Positions 1 through 10,792 of a DNA stretch of 64,000 bases are shown piece by piece. The first letter of the stretch is position 1. Each line of letters starts with the position of its first letter. Made by a program: the position numbers and the translations under genes. The notes beneath the pieces were generated by a model. It searched no databases, had not been told where the DNA came from, and was given only the letters and a program-made list of their open reading frames with translations. The DNA is from Nitrosospira sp. Nsp11 (GTDB lineage Bacteria; Pseudomonadota; Gammaproteobacteria; Burkholderiales; Nitrosomonadaceae), in contig NZ_FRBV01000010.1 in the NCBI RefSeq assembly GCF_900142705.1, positions 36,332-100,331 of the forward strand, read 5' to 3'.

Positions 1-1089
1 CATCAGGACGCGGGTGAGTTTGGGGGTGGATAGCTGTGCCATCGCGGCGGCATAGGCGGCGTCAATCGATGGGAGTAGTCCTTTTAAACCGGTGCCCCGT
101 AATGCCGAGATGTAGTGGAACTTCGCGAAACTCACCAGGAAAGGCAGTTTTCGGGCGATTTCGCTCTTGATAGTGTCGCGTTGATACTCGCTTAGGCCAT
201 CCCACTTATTAATAGCCAACACCAGCGCACGGCCCGCCTCCAGAATAAATCCGGCGATGTGGGCATCCTGGTCCGAAATTTCGCTGCTCGCGTCAAGGAC
301 CAGTACAACCACGTTGGCATCCTCTACCGCTTGCAGGGTTTTCACTACCGAAAACTTTTCTATCGCCTCAAGCACTTTGCCGCGTCGCCGCAAACCCGCT
401 GTGTCGATAAGCGTATATGTGCGGCCGTTACGGTCGAAATCGATATAGATACTGTTACGCGTCGTACCGGGCTCATCGAAGGCGATAACCCGCTCCTCCC
501 CCAGCATTGTATTCACCAGCGTTGATTTCCCAACGTTGGGGCGCCCGACAATGGCAATTTTCGGATGCTTGTCTTTTGTTTCGTCCTCTTGCGGCGGAGG
601 AAAATGCAGCAGAGCCAGTTCAACCAGATCATTTACATTGTCGCCATGGATGGCGGAAATAGCGCACGGATCTCCCAAGCCCAGCTCGTGAAACTCAGCG
701 GTAACGACAGAAGACGCCATACCTTCGGTTTTATTTACCACCAGTATGACTTTGCGCCCCGTTTTGCGCAGCTGCTCCGCAATGATTCTATCTTGCGGCG
801 CCAGGCCCAGCCTCCCATCCACGATGAATAGGACCATATCAGCCTCATCGATCGCTTGTCGCGTCTGCTTGGCCATCTCATGCAGGATGCCTTCCGTCGC
901 CATGGGCTCGAAACCTCCGGTATCGACAACCAGATAGGGCTTATCTCCCAGTCTGCCGTGGCCGTAGTGGCGATCTCGTGTCAATCCCGGTATATCCGCC
1001 ACGATCGCGTCACGGCTACGGGTCAAGCGGTTGAAGAGCGTTGATTTCCCGACATTGGGGCGGCCGACCAGCACAAGAGTAGGTTTCAT
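1..1089 (-). CDS. der: GTPase Der (EngA), C-terminus cut off by window edge
   Basis: Tandem-domain GTPase needed for 50S ribosomal subunit maturation. Seen: the first 363 codons, starting at ATG 1089 and open to base 1. Two G domains are present, each with a P-loop GRPNVGKS (the first near residue 9), a DTGG or DTAG switch, and NKTE or NKWD specificity motifs. The KH-like C-terminal domain would lie outside the window, since the family is about 440-490 residues. It is the last gene of the minus-strand run ndk-rlmN-rodZ-ispG-hisS-yfgM-bamB-der, the usual proteobacterial order. The identification is firm; the gene is partial only because of the window edge. Confidence 0.97.
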   Translation of the reverse strand, partial: MKPTLVLVGRPNVGKSTLFNRLTRSRDAIVADIPGLTRDRHYGHGRLGDKPYLVVDTGGFEPMATEGILHEMAKQTRQAIDEADMVLFIVDGRLGLAPQDRIIAEQLRKTGRKVILVVNKTEGMASSVVTAEFHELGLGDPCAISAIHGDNVNDLVELALLHFPPPQEDETKDKHPKIAIVGRPNVGKSTLVNTMLGEERVIAFDEPGTTRNSIYIDFDRNGRTYTLIDTAGLRRRGKVLEAIEKFSVVKTLQAVEDANVVVLVLDASSEISDQDAHIAGFILEAGRALVLAINKWDGLSEYQRDTIKSEIARKLPFLVSFAKFHYISALRGTGLKGLLPSIDAAYAAAMAQLSTPKLTRVLM

Positions 1090-1196
1090 TATAGTAATTT
1101 TCCGAAAAAAGCCGGTTCCTTGTCGCTCTCGCGTTTCTTCTGCAATAAAGATTTTTCTCGGATTTTTACTCCTGTTTGTCGGTTGTAATTCACTTA

Positions 1197-2588
1197 CTAC
1201 GGCGTACAGAATGGAAGCAATGCGCAGAGAAACTGGCTTTGCGGTGATCGCAGTATCGAAGATGACTGACCAGGCAACAGGGGTGGCACTGCCATTGATT
1301 CTGTGCTGAATGCATAAATTCCACCTTTCAAGGTTTGTACCGCAAAACCATCAGGTAGCGGCACCGGGCGAGTAACGATGGCGCCCTCGTCAGTGAGGCT
1401 TCGCGCAACGATGGCGCCGTTGTCGTTCCTGATGAGATTCACATATCCCAGGGAATCTCCGACTATGATACGAGCGTCGCGAACGAGCGGTGGAGACAAT
1501 CGGATTCCATCAAGTAGACTTTGCGTCCAAATGCGGGTGCCGTCCTTTTTATCGTAAGCTACCAGCGCGCCTTTATTCTCGCTTACGTAAAGGTAATGGT
1601 TATCCATGGCAAGGCCGGCGTTGCTGGATACGTCCTGTGCCCAAATCTGGGTGCCGGTCGTTATTTCGAAGCACGCAACACGTCCCTGATAGGCGACAGC
1701 GCATACCTGCTGTTCATCCATTACCGGCAAACTGGTGATATCGGCGATCCGCTCCAACTCGGACGCACCTTTTGGCCGTGCTACAGCGGCTTCCCAGCTT
1801 ACACTGCCCGTCAAGGAATTTATCGCCACCAGCTTACCTCCAGCGAAACCGGCATAGACGGTGTCATCCGAGATCAGAACGCCCGCGAAACTTCGCACCG
1901 TCAATGAGGGGGTGGCGCCTTGGTAAATCCACTTGCGCTTACCGCTGCTCGCCTCCAGGCTGAAGATTCTGCCGTCTCCGGTACGAATCACTACCATACC
2001 GTTTGCCGCATGCGGTGGGCTTAGCACCTCGGTGGATACCTGTGCTTTCCATAGCCGGTTACCGCTTTTCTCATCAAACGCCAAAACTTCGCCTTTGAAG
2101 GTTCCAACCAGCAACAGGCCTTCACCCGTGCCAACGCCGCCCGACAACTTGTGTTTCGTATCGATAACGCCCGACGCTTTGCCTGTCGTCGCATTAAAAC
2201 GCACGAGGAGACCATCCGTGCTGGCTACATATACCGTGCCATTCTCGAATACCGGCAGAAATACCGCCGCCTGGCCTTCTTCGACCCCGGCTTTCCATAA
2301 GGAACGTGCAGGCGGAATAACCTCCAGCTGAGCAAGCTGCTCCGGACTTAACTCAGGCGCTTTGCCAACGAACATCTCGGTGACACCGGAAATGTCGATA
2401 TCCGCCAAGCTGCTCGCCACATCGCGCGCCATATCTATCATACCAGCGCATCCGGAAAGCAAAAAGGATGACGTCAGCAGCAGAATATACTGCCTATACT
2501 GCGAGACGGCGTCAGCTATCCCGGCGAACCTCCGGATAATTACTCTTCCGGCGAGCATTGCCAAGGGCATCAGTTTGCTTGGGGACAT
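1197..2588 (-). CDS. bamB: Outer membrane assembly lipoprotein BamB
   Basis: Lipoprotein partner of the BamA outer-membrane protein insertion machine, acting at the periplasmic face of the outer membrane. Seen: a lipobox LLSGC (Cys47 in this reading) followed by repeated PQQ-type beta-propeller blades, recognisable as short LVAINSLTG- and [13 protein letters not shown] strands through the protein. Two oddities: about 46 residues precede the lipobox, so the true start may lie downstream (in-frame ATGs at 2570 and 2558), and about 33 residues follow the last blade (GGIYAF), beyond where BamB usually ends. It lies between the YfgM-like gene and der, as in other proteobacteria, which supports the call. 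Confidence 0.93.
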   Translation of the reverse strand: MSPSKLMPLAMLAGRVIIRRFAGIADAVSQYRQYILLLTSSFLLSGCAGMIDMARDVASSLADIDISGVTEMFVGKAPELSPEQLAQLEVIPPARSLWKAGVEEGQAAVFLPVFENGTVYVASTDGLLVRFNATTGKASGVIDTKHKLSGGVGTGEGLLLVGTFKGEVLAFDEKSGNRLWKAQVSTEVLSPPHAANGMVVIRTGDGRIFSLEASSGKRKWIYQGATPSLTVRSFAGVLISDDTVYAGFAGGKLVAINSLTGSVSWEAAVARPKGASELERIADITSLPVMDEQQVCAVAYQGRVACFEITTGTQIWAQDVSSNAGLAMDNHYLYVSENKGALVAYDKKDGTRIWTQSLLDGIRLSPPLVRDARIIVGDSLGYVNLIRNDNGAIVARSLTDEGAIVTRPVPLPDGFAVQTLKGGIYAFSTESMAVPPLLPGQSSSILRSPQSQFLCALLPFCTP

Positions 2589-2728
2589 TTTCGAGGTTTA
2601 CAATAAAAAATGATTGCACGTCGACAGGGTGGCCCCGTCATATCATTTTCCTTGAGGGTCAAAATTACCACTCCCCTCATCTTCGATGATGGTCCTGATT
2701 TTGTTGCAGACTCAGATTACTTGCGGTT

Positions 2729-3355
2729 TCACAAAGCGTCCAATTTCATTTGAATGATATTGTGATACGTGCCTTGTTTGCCCACCTTGTCGATTGCTAT
2801 TTGATAAGCGGCACGTGCTTCGGCAACCTTTCCGGCGCTGGCGAGCAGATCGCCTTTAAGATCGGCATAGAGTCCATCAAAAGATTCGCCGTGCTTGGCT
2901 TCCAGCACACGCAGGCCGTCATCGTATTTTTTCTCATCCAGCAAGATGCCTGCCAACCGCAGCCCCACGAGATCCTTCAATTCCTCTTCCTTCGAATTAT
3001 CCAGCACCCACTGCAGACGGCTTTTTGCATTTTGCAAATCGCCTGCGTCCAGGCTGGACTGGGCAGAGATCAGCGCTGCGCGCGATGCGTAGCCGCTGCT
3101 GGCAAACCCCGCCATTACCAGACCAGCGGCATCACTGATTTTCTTGGCATCCCCGCTCCCCCGAACCTGCAACAACGAATCGTACAATTCCACCGCCTGG
3201 TCAATCTGTTGCCGCTGGTAGTAATTCCACGCCTGCACGCCCGCTATACTCGCGATAAAAACGGCTATAACCACGATTACCTGCGTGCCATATACGCTCC
3301 ACCACGTCTTCAGTTCGTCTATGTTCTCTTGTTCTTCCGGATCATATGTTGCCAT
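2729..3355 (-). CDS. yfgM: YfgM-like tetratricopeptide protein (ancillary SecYEG subunit)
   Basis: 208-residue single-pass inner-membrane protein with a periplasmic TPR-like domain. In E. coli YfgM associates with the SecYEG translocon and with periplasmic chaperones. Seen: a short acidic N-terminus, one membrane segment at about residues 24-44 (rich in V, I and A, ending before WNYY), then alpha-helical repeats containing the GLRLAGILLDEKKYDDGL stretch typical of the family. It sits between hisS and bamB, the conserved position of yfgM. The start ATG at 3355 is the only reasonable one. Function is inferred from family and position. Confidence 0.9.
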   Translation of the reverse strand: MATYDPEEQENIDELKTWWSVYGTQVIVVIAVFIASIAGVQAWNYYQRQQIDQAVELYDSLLQVRGSGDAKKISDAAGLVMAGFASSGYASRAALISAQSSLDAGDLQNAKSRLQWVLDNSKEEELKDLVGLRLAGILLDEKKYDDGLRVLEAKHGESFDGLYADLKGDLLASAGKVAEARAAYQIAIDKVGKQGTYHNIIQMKLDAL

Positions 3356-3400
3356 TTAGCTTCCCGAATTAATAATTTTCTTTCTTGATTGCTTTTTTTT

Positions 3401-4678
3401 TCAATTTCCTTTGAGCAGGTCGACTGCTTCCGCGAGCCCGACCCTCACCTGTTCAGCCGCTTCGCGCAACGGCTTGATGCTTATTTCGCCGGCTTGTGCT
3501 TCCACGTCGCCAATGATGACGGCAAAACGCGCCCCGCTGGCGTCCGCTTTTCTCATCTGGACCTTGAAGCTGCCATCTCCACAATGCAAAATTGCCTTGA
3601 GCCCTTTGTCCCGTAAGTACCTGACAACCTTCCAGGCAAAGCCATCTGCAATTTCGCCACGATGTATTACGTAAGCATCCGGTACGGAATGCGGTATGTC
3701 GCCTGCACTTTCCATCGATATCAGCGCCAGCACACGCTCCACCCCTAGCGCGAACCCACAAGCCGGCGCCGCCGACGCAGCCCTTCCGCCGATCTGTTCC
3801 ACCAATCCGTCATAGCGGCCGCCGGCACATACTGCGCCTTGTGCGCCAAGCTTGCCGGTTATCCACTCGAACACGGTACGATTGTAATAATCCAGACCCC
3901 GCACCAGTCTCGGATTGATCTCGAAATCGACTCCCTGATCGCGCAGCAGTCGCTGTAACGCCTCGAAATGCGCCAGTGAATCCTCGTCAAGGTCATCCAG
4001 TAACCGCGGCGCGCCGTCGATAACCTCTCTCATTTCGGCATTCTTGCTGTCGAGTATCCGTAACGGATTGCTGTGTAACCGCCTGCGGGCATCGTCATCG
4101 AGCTTGTCCAGATGCCGCTCCAGATATCCGATCAATCGAGACCTGTGCACAGCGCGGGACGCGGTGCTGCCAAGCGTGCCAATTTCCAGGCGCAGATTGG
4201 AAATGCCCAATCTTTTCCATAATTCCGCACACATGATTATGAGCTCGGCATCGATATCCGGACCGGCGTAACCCAGCGCTTCGACGCCTACCTGATGGAA
4301 TTGCCGGTAACGGCCTTTTTGAGGACGCTCATGGCGAAACATCGCGCCGGAATAATATAGTCTTTGGGAACCCGCATAGAGCAGGTTATGTTCCAGCACT
4401 GCACGCACACAGGAAGCGGTTCCTTCAGGACGCAGCGTCAGACTGTCGCCGTTAAGTTGATCCGAAAAGGAATACATCTCTTTCTCGACGATGTCTGTTA
4501 CCGCGCCAATCGACCTCACAAACAAGTCGGTCTGTTCGACGATTGGCATGCGGATGTTCCGGTAACCAAAAGCCGCCATACAGTCATGCACGACTTGCTC
4601 GAAAAACTCCCACAGGTATATCTGATCAGGCAGGATGTCATTCATCCCGCGAATGGCTTGCAGCGTTCTACTGGACAT
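3401..4678 (-). CDS. hisS: Histidyl-tRNA synthetase
   Basis: Class II aminoacyl-tRNA synthetase that charges tRNA-His. Seen: 425 residues, normal for bacterial HisRS, beginning with the family-typical IRGMNDILP; motif 2 with the RPEGTAS loop; histidine-specific signatures [15 protein letters not shown] and [13 protein letters not shown]; motif 3 near GFALGVERV; and a C-terminal anticodon-binding domain. The start codon overlaps the end of ispG by 11 bp (4668-4678), so the two are probably translationally coupled. Essential housekeeping gene with no visible defects. Confidence 0.98.
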   Translation of the reverse strand: MSSRTLQAIRGMNDILPDQIYLWEFFEQVVHDCMAAFGYRNIRMPIVEQTDLFVRSIGAVTDIVEKEMYSFSDQLNGDSLTLRPEGTASCVRAVLEHNLLYAGSQRLYYSGAMFRHERPQKGRYRQFHQVGVEALGYAGPDIDAELIIMCAELWKRLGISNLRLEIGTLGSTASRAVHRSRLIGYLERHLDKLDDDARRRLHSNPLRILDSKNAEMREVIDGAPRLLDDLDEDSLAHFEALQRLLRDQGVDFEINPRLVRGLDYYNRTVFEWITGKLGAQGAVCAGGRYDGLVEQIGGRAASAAPACGFALGVERVLALISMESAGDIPHSVPDAYVIHRGEIADGFAWKVVRYLRDKGLKAILHCGDGSFKVQMRKADASGARFAVIIGDVEAQAGEISIKPLREAAEQVRVGLAEAVDLLKGN

Positions 4679-5918
4679 CGACCGTTTTCTTCGGATATTT
4701 CATCTGCACATATTCGTCGACGATCTGGCGAAACTCCCCCGCGATATTATCGCCTTTTAAGGTCACAGACTTCTGCCCATCCACGTAAACCGGCGCCACC
4801 GGCCTTTCTCCCGAGCCTGGCAGGCTGATGCCGATGTTGGCATGCTTGCTTTCGCCGGGGCCATTGACCACGCATCCCATCACAGCCAGCGTCATGTTTT
4901 CCACACCATCGTATTCTTCGCGCCATATCAGCATCTGGCTCCGCACGTAGCCCTGGATACTTTCAGCCAGCTCTTGGAAATAGGTGCTGGTAGTGCGGCC
5001 GCAACCGGGGCATGCCGCCACCAGAGGCACAAATGCGCGCAACCCCGTGGTCTGCAGAATTTCCTGGGCAACGATGACTTCACGTGAGCGGTCACCGCCC
5101 GGCTCAGGGGTGAGCGATATGCGTATGGTGTCGCCTATGCCTTGCAGAAGCAGCACGGATAGCGCGGCGGTGGAAGCAACGATTCCCTTGGAACCCATGC
5201 CTGCTTCCGTCAATCCCAGATGCAGCGCATAGTCGCATCGTGCCGCGAGGTCGCGGTAAACGGTGATCAAGTCACGCACGCCGCTCATCTTGCAGGACAG
5301 TATAATCCTGTCGCGGCCCAAACCAATCTCTTCCGCCCTGGCTGCGCTTTCCAACGCAGAGGTGATCAACGCCTCATGCATCACGAGCGATGCCTCCTTC
5401 GGATCGGGGGATTGCGCGTTCTCATCCATCATGCGCACCAGCAACTCCGGATCCAGACTACCCCAGTTGACGCCGATACGCACCGGCTTGTCATATTTAC
5501 AGGCTGTTTCTATCAGAATGGAGAATTGCTCGTCGCGCTTCTTTCCATGCCCGACATTACCCGGATTGATACGGTATTTTGCCAGCGCCTTCGCACAACC
5601 GGGATAATCGGTCACCAGCTTGTGGCCGTTGAAATGGAAGTCGCCTATCAGCGGTACATCGCAACCCATGTCATCGAGGCGAGCCCGGATAGCCGGCACC
5701 GCTTTTGCAGCGGCCGGGGTATTGACGGTAATACGCACCAGCTCGGACCCCGCGCGCGCGAGTTGCGCCACCTGTACCGCGGTGGCAACTTCATTTTCGG
5801 TATCGGTGTTGGTCATGGATTGCACCACTACCGGGGCACCACCGCCAATCCTGATCTTATCTACGCAAACGCCTACACTGTTTCTACGTGGGGGGAAAGC
5901 ATTTTGAGACATGGTCAT
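4668..5918 (-). CDS. ispG: 4-hydroxy-3-methylbut-2-en-1-yl diphosphate synthase
   Basis: Iron-sulfur enzyme of the MEP isoprenoid pathway; it reduces MEcPP to HMBPP. Seen: 416 residues, a TIM-barrel N-terminus, and the conserved cluster cysteines in ACPGCGRT and in [10 protein letters not shown], with [15 protein letters not shown] between. The start is at 5918 or two codons downstream (MTMSQ). It is followed by hisS with an 11-bp overlap and preceded by rodZ, giving a compact minus-strand operon. No irregularities seen. Confidence 0.98.
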   Translation of the reverse strand: MTMSQNAFPPRRNSVGVCVDKIRIGGGAPVVVQSMTNTDTENEVATAVQVAQLARAGSELVRITVNTPAAAKAVPAIRARLDDMGCDVPLIGDFHFNGHKLVTDYPGCAKALAKYRINPGNVGHGKKRDEQFSILIETACKYDKPVRIGVNWGSLDPELLVRMMDENAQSPDPKEASLVMHEALITSALESAARAEEIGLGRDRIILSCKMSGVRDLITVYRDLAARCDYALHLGLTEAGMGSKGIVASTAALSVLLLQGIGDTIRISLTPEPGGDRSREVIVAQEILQTTGLRAFVPLVAACPGCGRTTSTYFQELAESIQGYVRSQMLIWREEYDGVENMTLAVMGCVVNGPGESKHANIGISLPGSGERPVAPVYVDGQKSVTLKGDNIAGEFRQIVDEYVQMKYPKKTVDVQ

Positions 5919-5951
5919 AATAAATATGGGAATCTTATAAATGTTGAAATT

Positions 5952-6953
5952 CTATTCGAGCGACAACCGCGCCGTTCCACCAAAGGCATTGGTATAAGGC
6001 GCCAGATCAACCGGTTTGCTATTGTAGACCAGCTTGACCTCAGCCGCGTTCCCGATCGTCAGGAAGAATGGCGGCGTACCTTGCAGAACATGCTCGGTGC
6101 CCCGGGGATTAATCCGCGAAAGGAGCAATCTGCCTCTGCCATCTTTAACTTCGGTCCATGATTCTCCTGCAAATATCAAGTGAATACCATTCGCCCCGCC
6201 GTTCACGGCTGGAGAGGCAACGGTCGTATTCGCCGCTTGACTCGCCGACCTTGGGGAAACCGTGCTCGCCGATTCAGGCACAGCGGTCGCCGGAGCAGCT
6301 TGCCGCGCCAGCGGTGGAGACAAAACCGGAGCAGGAACAGAAAGCTGCGCAGTACTTTCTTGCTTGCCTGCCGTGGCTTCCTCGGCAGGCAAGTCGGCGT
6401 CGCTGTTTGAAATTACGTCAGGAGATTGGAATTGCGGCGGCTCGGTTGCTTCTTCAGCTCCAGATCCAGTTTCACTACTTACGCTGGGCTGCTTGCCTAT
6501 ATTGGCTATATTAGCCTCGTTACCACGATAAATTTCATAAATCAGCAGCAGCAACGCCAGAATTATCACCCCCGCGACAATCAGGTTGCGGGTTCCCGAT
6601 TTCTGCTTCGAAGGAAACGGAACACCTTCAGTCTGATAGGTAATGGTTTGAGGGGCGGACGGCGGAAGTGACTGATCCAGTTGTTGCAATAACGGCGCAG
6701 CATCGATCTGCAACAGCTTGGCATAATTGCGTACGAATCCGCGCGCGAATGTTCCGCCCGCAAGCTTGTCGTAGTCATCCTCCTCGAGCGCCGTCACCTG
6801 CCGCACCGCCAAGCGCAGTTGCCGTGCCACATCCTCGATGCTCAAGCCGCGCGCCAGCCGTTCCGCTCGCAATAATTCGCCCACGCCTGTTCCAGTCCGG
6901 GCTGGTTTTTCATCCACCCCAAGGGTGGTATCTCCGTTATCAGGCGCGTCCAT
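5952..6953 (-). CDS. rodZ: Cytoskeleton protein RodZ (HTH plus DUF4115)
   Basis: Bitopic membrane protein that links MreB to the cell-wall elongation machinery. Seen: a cytoplasmic helix-turn-helix at about residues 25-90 (LRAERLARGLSIEDVARQL), one transmembrane segment at about 124-142 (LIVAGVIILALLLLIYEIY), a long periplasmic linker rich in Ala, Pro, Ser and Thr, and a C-terminal beta domain of the DUF4115 type. In many gamma- and betaproteobacteria a pilus lipoprotein gene (pilW/pilF) lies between rlmN and rodZ. Here only about 110 bp separate them, so that gene is absent from this locus. Confidence 0.92.
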   Translation of the reverse strand: MDAPDNGDTTLGVDEKPARTGTGVGELLRAERLARGLSIEDVARQLRLAVRQVTALEEDDYDKLAGGTFARGFVRNYAKLLQIDAAPLLQQLDQSLPPSAPQTITYQTEGVPFPSKQKSGTRNLIVAGVIILALLLLIYEIYRGNEANIANIGKQPSVSSETGSGAEEATEPPQFQSPDVISNSDADLPAEEATAGKQESTAQLSVPAPVLSPPLARQAAPATAVPESASTVSPRSASQAANTTVASPAVNGGANGIHLIFAGESWTEVKDGRGRLLLSRINPRGTEHVLQGTPPFFLTIGNAAEVKLVYNSKPVDLAPYTNAFGGTARLSLE

Positions 6954-7065
6954 TACTCGAATCCGTCATTGTGCCAGCCTTGCCTCTTATTCGGAAATCA
7001 GCTCTATCACTGCATGTGAATACTGACTGTAGAAATCCGTCGAAGTTTGCGTCACGAAGTCTGCG

Positions 7066-8163
7066 TCATCTTGCCACTTCCATCGATCCCCGGCTTGTCC
7101 GTCGGGTTTTATCATGGACTTTCCCCGCCAGCTGACCACATGCAGCGGCAATATCGTCGCCGCGTGTCTTGCGTACCGTGGCCACCAGCCCGGCCTGCAT
7201 CAGCACATCCCGAAATGAGGATACCGCTTCCGGCAATGAGCGCTTGTAACCGGAATTCGGAAACGGATTGAACGGAATCAGGTTGAACTTGCAGGGCGTA
7301 TGCCGTACCAACTGAACCAATTCACGTGCATGAGCCACACTATCGTTAATCCCATCCAGCATGACGTATTCAAAAGTGACGAAATCTCTCGGCGCGGATT
7401 GAAGGTAGCGCTCGCACGCCGCCAGCAATTCCTTGATGGGGTACTTCTTGTTGATTGGAACCAACTGGTCGCGCAGCATGTCGTTGGGCGCATGCAAGGA
7501 TACCGCCAGCGCTACCGGGCAACGCTCCCGCAAACGGTCCATGGCCGGTATCAAGCCTGATGTACTTACTGTCACGCGTCGCCGCGAAAGTCCATAGGCG
7601 TTATCGTCCAGCATCAGGCTGAGTGCGGTCACGACATTTTCCAAATTAGCCAAGGGCTCGCCCATGCCCATCATTACCACATTCGTGACAGCCCGATCGC
7701 GGACCTGCTCGCCGCCGAACTCTTCCGCCAGCGCTTTATTTGCCCACCATAACTGACCGATGATTTCCGCTACCGTCAAATTCCGGTTGAATCCCTGCCT
7801 GCCGGTAGAGCAAAAAGTACACGCCAGCGCGCAGCCAACCTGACTGGAAATGCATAACGTCCCACGGTTGGTTTCAGGTATGTAAACCGTCTCGATTCCA
7901 TTACCTGCACCCACCGACAGCAGCCATTTTCGGGTACCGTCGGCTGCGGTATGATCGCTGATGACCTGCGGAGATTCGATCACGGCGGTTGCAGCAAGCT
8001 TATCGCGCAATTCTTTCGCCAAGTCGCTCATGCCATCAAAATCCACCCGGCCACATCGGTGTATCCAACGCAGCAACTGCTTGGCACGAAACGGCTTCTC
8101 ACCAATTTCCGTAAAGAAGCCGGAGAGCCCTTTCGCATCGAAATCGAGAAGATTAACGCTCAT
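7066..8163 (-). CDS. rlmN: 23S rRNA/tRNA dual-specificity methyltransferase RlmN
   Basis: Radical-SAM enzyme that methylates C2 of adenosine 2503 in 23S rRNA and A37 in several tRNAs. Seen: 365 residues, the radical-SAM cluster motif CxxxCxxC in [11 protein letters not shown], the GMGEPLAN signature, and a conserved cysteine near the C-terminus (AAACGQLAG) that serves as methyl carrier in the family. The preceding gene on the same strand, ndk, ends only 18 bp upstream, so the two are likely co-transcribed. Confidence 0.97.
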   Translation of the reverse strand: MSVNLLDFDAKGLSGFFTEIGEKPFRAKQLLRWIHRCGRVDFDGMSDLAKELRDKLAATAVIESPQVISDHTAADGTRKWLLSVGAGNGIETVYIPETNRGTLCISSQVGCALACTFCSTGRQGFNRNLTVAEIIGQLWWANKALAEEFGGEQVRDRAVTNVVMMGMGEPLANLENVVTALSLMLDDNAYGLSRRRVTVSTSGLIPAMDRLRERCPVALAVSLHAPNDMLRDQLVPINKKYPIKELLAACERYLQSAPRDFVTFEYVMLDGINDSVAHARELVQLVRHTPCKFNLIPFNPFPNSGYKRSLPEAVSSFRDVLMQAGLVATVRKTRGDDIAAACGQLAGKVHDKTRRTSRGSMEVAR

Positions 8164-8181
8164 GGCGGAGCTGTGGTTTTC

Positions 8182-8607
8182 CTAGCGAGAATAAATGTTG
8201 AGTTGCGGAAAAAAATAGGAAATTTCAGTTGCTGCAGTTTCCGGCGCGTCGGAGCCATGCACGGCATTGGCGTCGATACTATCGGCGAAATCTGCGCGGA
8301 TAGTACCATTCTCGGCCTTTTTCGGATCCGTCGCGCCCATCAGTTCCCGGTTTTTGCCGATTGCGCCTTCGCCCTCAAGCACCTGCACCATTACCGGCCC
8401 GGAAACCATGAACTTCACCAGATCGTTAAAAAATGGGCGGCTGCGATGCACTGCGTAAAAACCTTCCGCATCAGTCTGCGACAGGTGCAGCATGCGCGCC
8501 GCGATTATTTTCAATCCCTTGCTTTCAAAGCGGGAGTAGATTTCGCCGATCACGTTTTTAGCAACCGCATCAGGTTTGATGATAGACAAAGTTCTTTCGA
8601 CAGCCAT
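8182..8607 (-). CDS. ndk: Nucleoside diphosphate kinase
   Basis: Transfers the gamma phosphate of ATP to nucleoside diphosphates through a phosphohistidine intermediate. Seen: 141 residues with the active-site motif NAVHGSD, KPDAV near the N-terminus and FYAVH in the middle. The start at 8607 (MAVERTL) is chosen because GGAG lies about seven bases upstream and the length then equals that of the family; an upstream in-frame ATG at 8619 would add four residues and lie before that ribosome-binding site. First gene of the minus-strand housekeeping run. Confidence 0.97.
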   Translation of the reverse strand: MAVERTLSIIKPDAVAKNVIGEIYSRFESKGLKIIAARMLHLSQTDAEGFYAVHRSRPFFNDLVKFMVSGPVMVQVLEGEGAIGKNRELMGATDPKKAENGTIRADFADSIDANAVHGSDAPETAATEISYFFPQLNIYSR

Positions 8608-8648
8608 TAAATACTCCACTAAATTAAGAAATTAAAGCGTATTTTAAC

Positions 8649-8690
8649 AAAAAAACCGCCCTTACGCCGGGAAATCGGAAACCGGCGGTT
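8649..8690 (-). terminator. Rho-independent terminator candidate upstream of ndk
   Basis: On the minus strand, AACCGCC (8690-8684) pairs with GGCGGTT (8660-8654) and is followed by a run of T (8655-8649). The loop can form a second, competing stem (CCGGCG with CGCCGG). The orientation fits termination of minus-strand transcription arriving from the SGNH esterase gene and would insulate ndk. Confidence 0.65.
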
Positions 8691-8906
8691 GGCTTGGCGA
8701 TGGCTTCGATAAATTAGGGATCAGGTGAAAAACGATTCTTTCCATCGACTCTTCCATCTAAACATGCCTGGATGGCTTCGGGATCGGTGGACGCCGGTGT
8801 AATACGAGCGATTGTTTAGCGGGCAGGAAGTGGATCGAGTAGTTATCGAGACATAGAGCATGAGACTGGTGCAGAGATCAACCGTTCATGAATCGCGGCC
8901 ACGCCC

Positions 8907-9668
8907 CTACATCAGGCATTTTTGGGCCGTCAATACCGCTGGCAGGAATGCGGCACGGATTTCCGAGGCCCCCCGCAGGCTCGGCTCGATCGTATACGTA
9001 AACCATGAGGGATCGCCGCCTAGAAAATGCCGGTGCAAATCGATGAGTTGCCCATAGCGCACGGCGAGCTTGGCAATGATCGCGTTTACCCGATTAAAAT
9101 TCGCACGTGCAATGCCCGCATCGACACCTAGAAAGTTGCGCGAATCGTCACCGAACGTCGGATCGTAGACCGTGCCGAGCAGAACTGGCCGCATTGGGAG
9201 CGCGTGCAGAAACATATCCAGACGCCGCTCGAAGCGCAGTATGCCATTTCCCCGGTCTGCGGCAAGTCCCGCAAGAAGATCGTTGCCGCCGATCGTCACC
9301 AACGCCACCCCCGGCCCGGCAACCTGGAGTCCTAGCGCTTGCCGCGGAAGATCCTCCACCCCGCTGCCGTCACGCGCCCGATGGTCGAGCTGTGCAAACG
9401 CGAACGACAAAAGGTCATTACCGCGGAACTCGGGAAACAGATGATCGTCATTACGCAGGATCAGCTGCCCTGGATGTACGCCATATTCATTGTATCGGGC
9501 GCAGTCCAGGATGGAATCCCCAAATGTGAGAACAGTGAATCCATTACGCCGCCTGGTTGCTCCTGTCGCATCCAGTGCGATCATTGCGGCGCCGGCTATG
9601 AGTGTCCGCAGCCAGCAGCGCCGGGTGCTCGACTCGAACCCATCATCCGGAGTGCGGCGACTAGCCAT
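8907..9668 (-). CDS. SGNH/GDSL-family hydrolase, exported
   Basis: Predicted esterase or lipase of the SGNH fold, substrate unknown. Seen: block I TFGDSILD with the catalytic serine, block III GGNDLLAG, and DLHRHF near the C-terminus in the position of block V. The N-terminus carries RRCWLRT followed by a short hydrophobic stretch (about residues 16-37), resembling an export signal, possibly Tat-like. 253 residues. It stands alone on the minus strand between ndk and a glycine-rich protein gene, with long spacers on both sides. The family call is good, the physiological role unknown. Confidence 0.8.
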   Translation of the reverse strand: MASRRTPDDGFESSTRRCWLRTLIAGAAMIALDATGATRRRNGFTVLTFGDSILDCARYNEYGVHPGQLILRNDDHLFPEFRGNDLLSFAFAQLDHRARDGSGVEDLPRQALGLQVAGPGVALVTIGGNDLLAGLAADRGNGILRFERRLDMFLHALPMRPVLLGTVYDPTFGDDSRNFLGVDAGIARANFNRVNAIIAKLAVRYGQLIDLHRHFLGGDPSWFTYTIEPSLRGASEIRAAFLPAVLTAQKCLM

Positions 9669-10160
9669 ATTTCCCGGTCATCATATAACGAGTCAACGAT
9701 ATACAGACATGGATGAGCCGTATCGAAATGCACTACAATCCGTTGTGATGATTGCGCACCCATCGATTGTTCCGCCCCCGCTGGCAGCGTGTCGAGCTTA
9801 AAGAATCGCAGCGAAAAAGTGACTGGGTGAAGGCGGATTTTGCAGATTTTGAAGGCCAATAGTTATTCTATTGGTCGAAAAAGCGGCGAAATATGAACAG
9901 CCTCGACATTTTGCGCTTTTACAGCGATTTCCTTTTAAGCCCGGCAGGTTGCTGGATAACCTCACAGTCGACGCATCGCACCCCCCAACCAGGATCGTAG
10001 AGGAGAGGATAAACCAGGCGCCGCGTAATTATAGCCCGTCCGGTTAGCCCCTTGATACCACTCCGATGAAGATAACCGCGACTGGAAGGCGCCGTTATTT
10101 CTCCGGCTCCGCGCCATATCGTGACTCATCTTCGACGCTTTTCAGCTCATGAGGAACTTA
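9669..10160. other. Intergenic stretch without recognisable gene
   Basis: About 490 bp between the SGNH esterase and the glycine-rich protein gene. Only short overlapping ORFs with no family resemblance were seen. It should contain the promoter of the SGNH gene (reading left from 9668), but no convincing -35/-10 pair was identified. Confidence 0.5.
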
Positions 10161-10634
10161 CTATTCCCCCGTTCCTGAAGTGGCTCCCGGAGCAGTTGAT
10201 CCTCCGCCCGGCGCTACTCCGGTAAAGCCGTAACCTTGCCGCTCCGACCCACTTGTCGGGGAGGTCGCGGGACTTGGCGGCGCCTCCCCCGAAACGGCGC
10301 TGCCCGATGCGTAGGGGGGGCGTCCTCCCATGGGACCGTGTTGTCCAGTCATCGAATCAACCGCCTTCGGGCTAACCATGCCACCTGCGCTGCCTGCGTC
10401 ACCCACGCCGCCTGGGGTACCGATGGTACCTTCGTTAGCCGCACCCGGGACACCTACGCTGCCTGCGTCACCTGCGCCGCCTCCGATACCTGCACCGCCT
10501 CCGATACCTGCGCCGCCTACACCACCTCCGCCAGCCCCGCCAACTTGAGCAGAAACAACGCCGGCGAGCCCCAGCATCATGCCGGCGAGCACAACGAATG
10601 TAGCAGTATCTTTCAAGAAGGAAATAGATTTCAT
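10161..10634 (-). CDS. Secreted glycine-rich low-complexity protein
   Basis: Unknown function. Seen: a signal peptide (MKS start, hydrophobic FVVLAGMMLGLAGVVSA, likely cleavage before QVGG), then about 60 residues of imperfect glycine repeats built on GGAG/GIGGG/GDAGS units, then a Pro/Ser/Gly-rich tail. The start at 10634 is chosen over the ATG at 10646 because GTGAGG precedes it by seven bases. The repeats are visible in the DNA as alternating CCTCCGATACCTGC-type units (10470-10540). It could be a surface or matrix structural protein. No partner gene is adjacent. Confidence 0.7.
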   Translation of the reverse strand: MKSISFLKDTATFVVLAGMMLGLAGVVSAQVGGAGGGGVGGAGIGGGAGIGGGAGDAGSVGVPGAANEGTIGTPGGVGDAGSAGGMVSPKAVDSMTGQHGPMGGRPPYASGSAVSGEAPPSPATSPTSGSERQGYGFTGVAPGGGSTAPGATSGTGE

Positions 10635-10792
10635 GATATGCCTCACAATAATTCAGCGAGATTGCTGTATCGAAAGCGTACGCTCGCCCCTGAGTTATTC
10701 CGTTCGTTTCCGCACGAATGCACGAATACAACCCGCGCTTGAAACCGGCCAGAACCAGGGGTGAGCATCAGAGGAGTATAGGGCTCGCTCCG

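Noticed and set aside
2750..3388. 212-codon plus-strand ORF
   Set aside because: Antisense to the YfgM-like gene with no recognisable motif.
5220..6161. 313-codon plus-strand ORF
   Set aside because: Lies opposite ispG and the end of rodZ, both firmly identified; the translation has no domain or signal and is an antisense shadow.
9620..9640. tRNA-like GACTCGAACCC string
   Set aside because: No cloverleaf could be built around it and it is inside the SGNH hydrolase gene.
9596..9859. 87-codon minus-strand ORF over the SGNH gene start
   Set aside because: Overlaps the SGNH hydrolase in another frame and has no recognisable feature.
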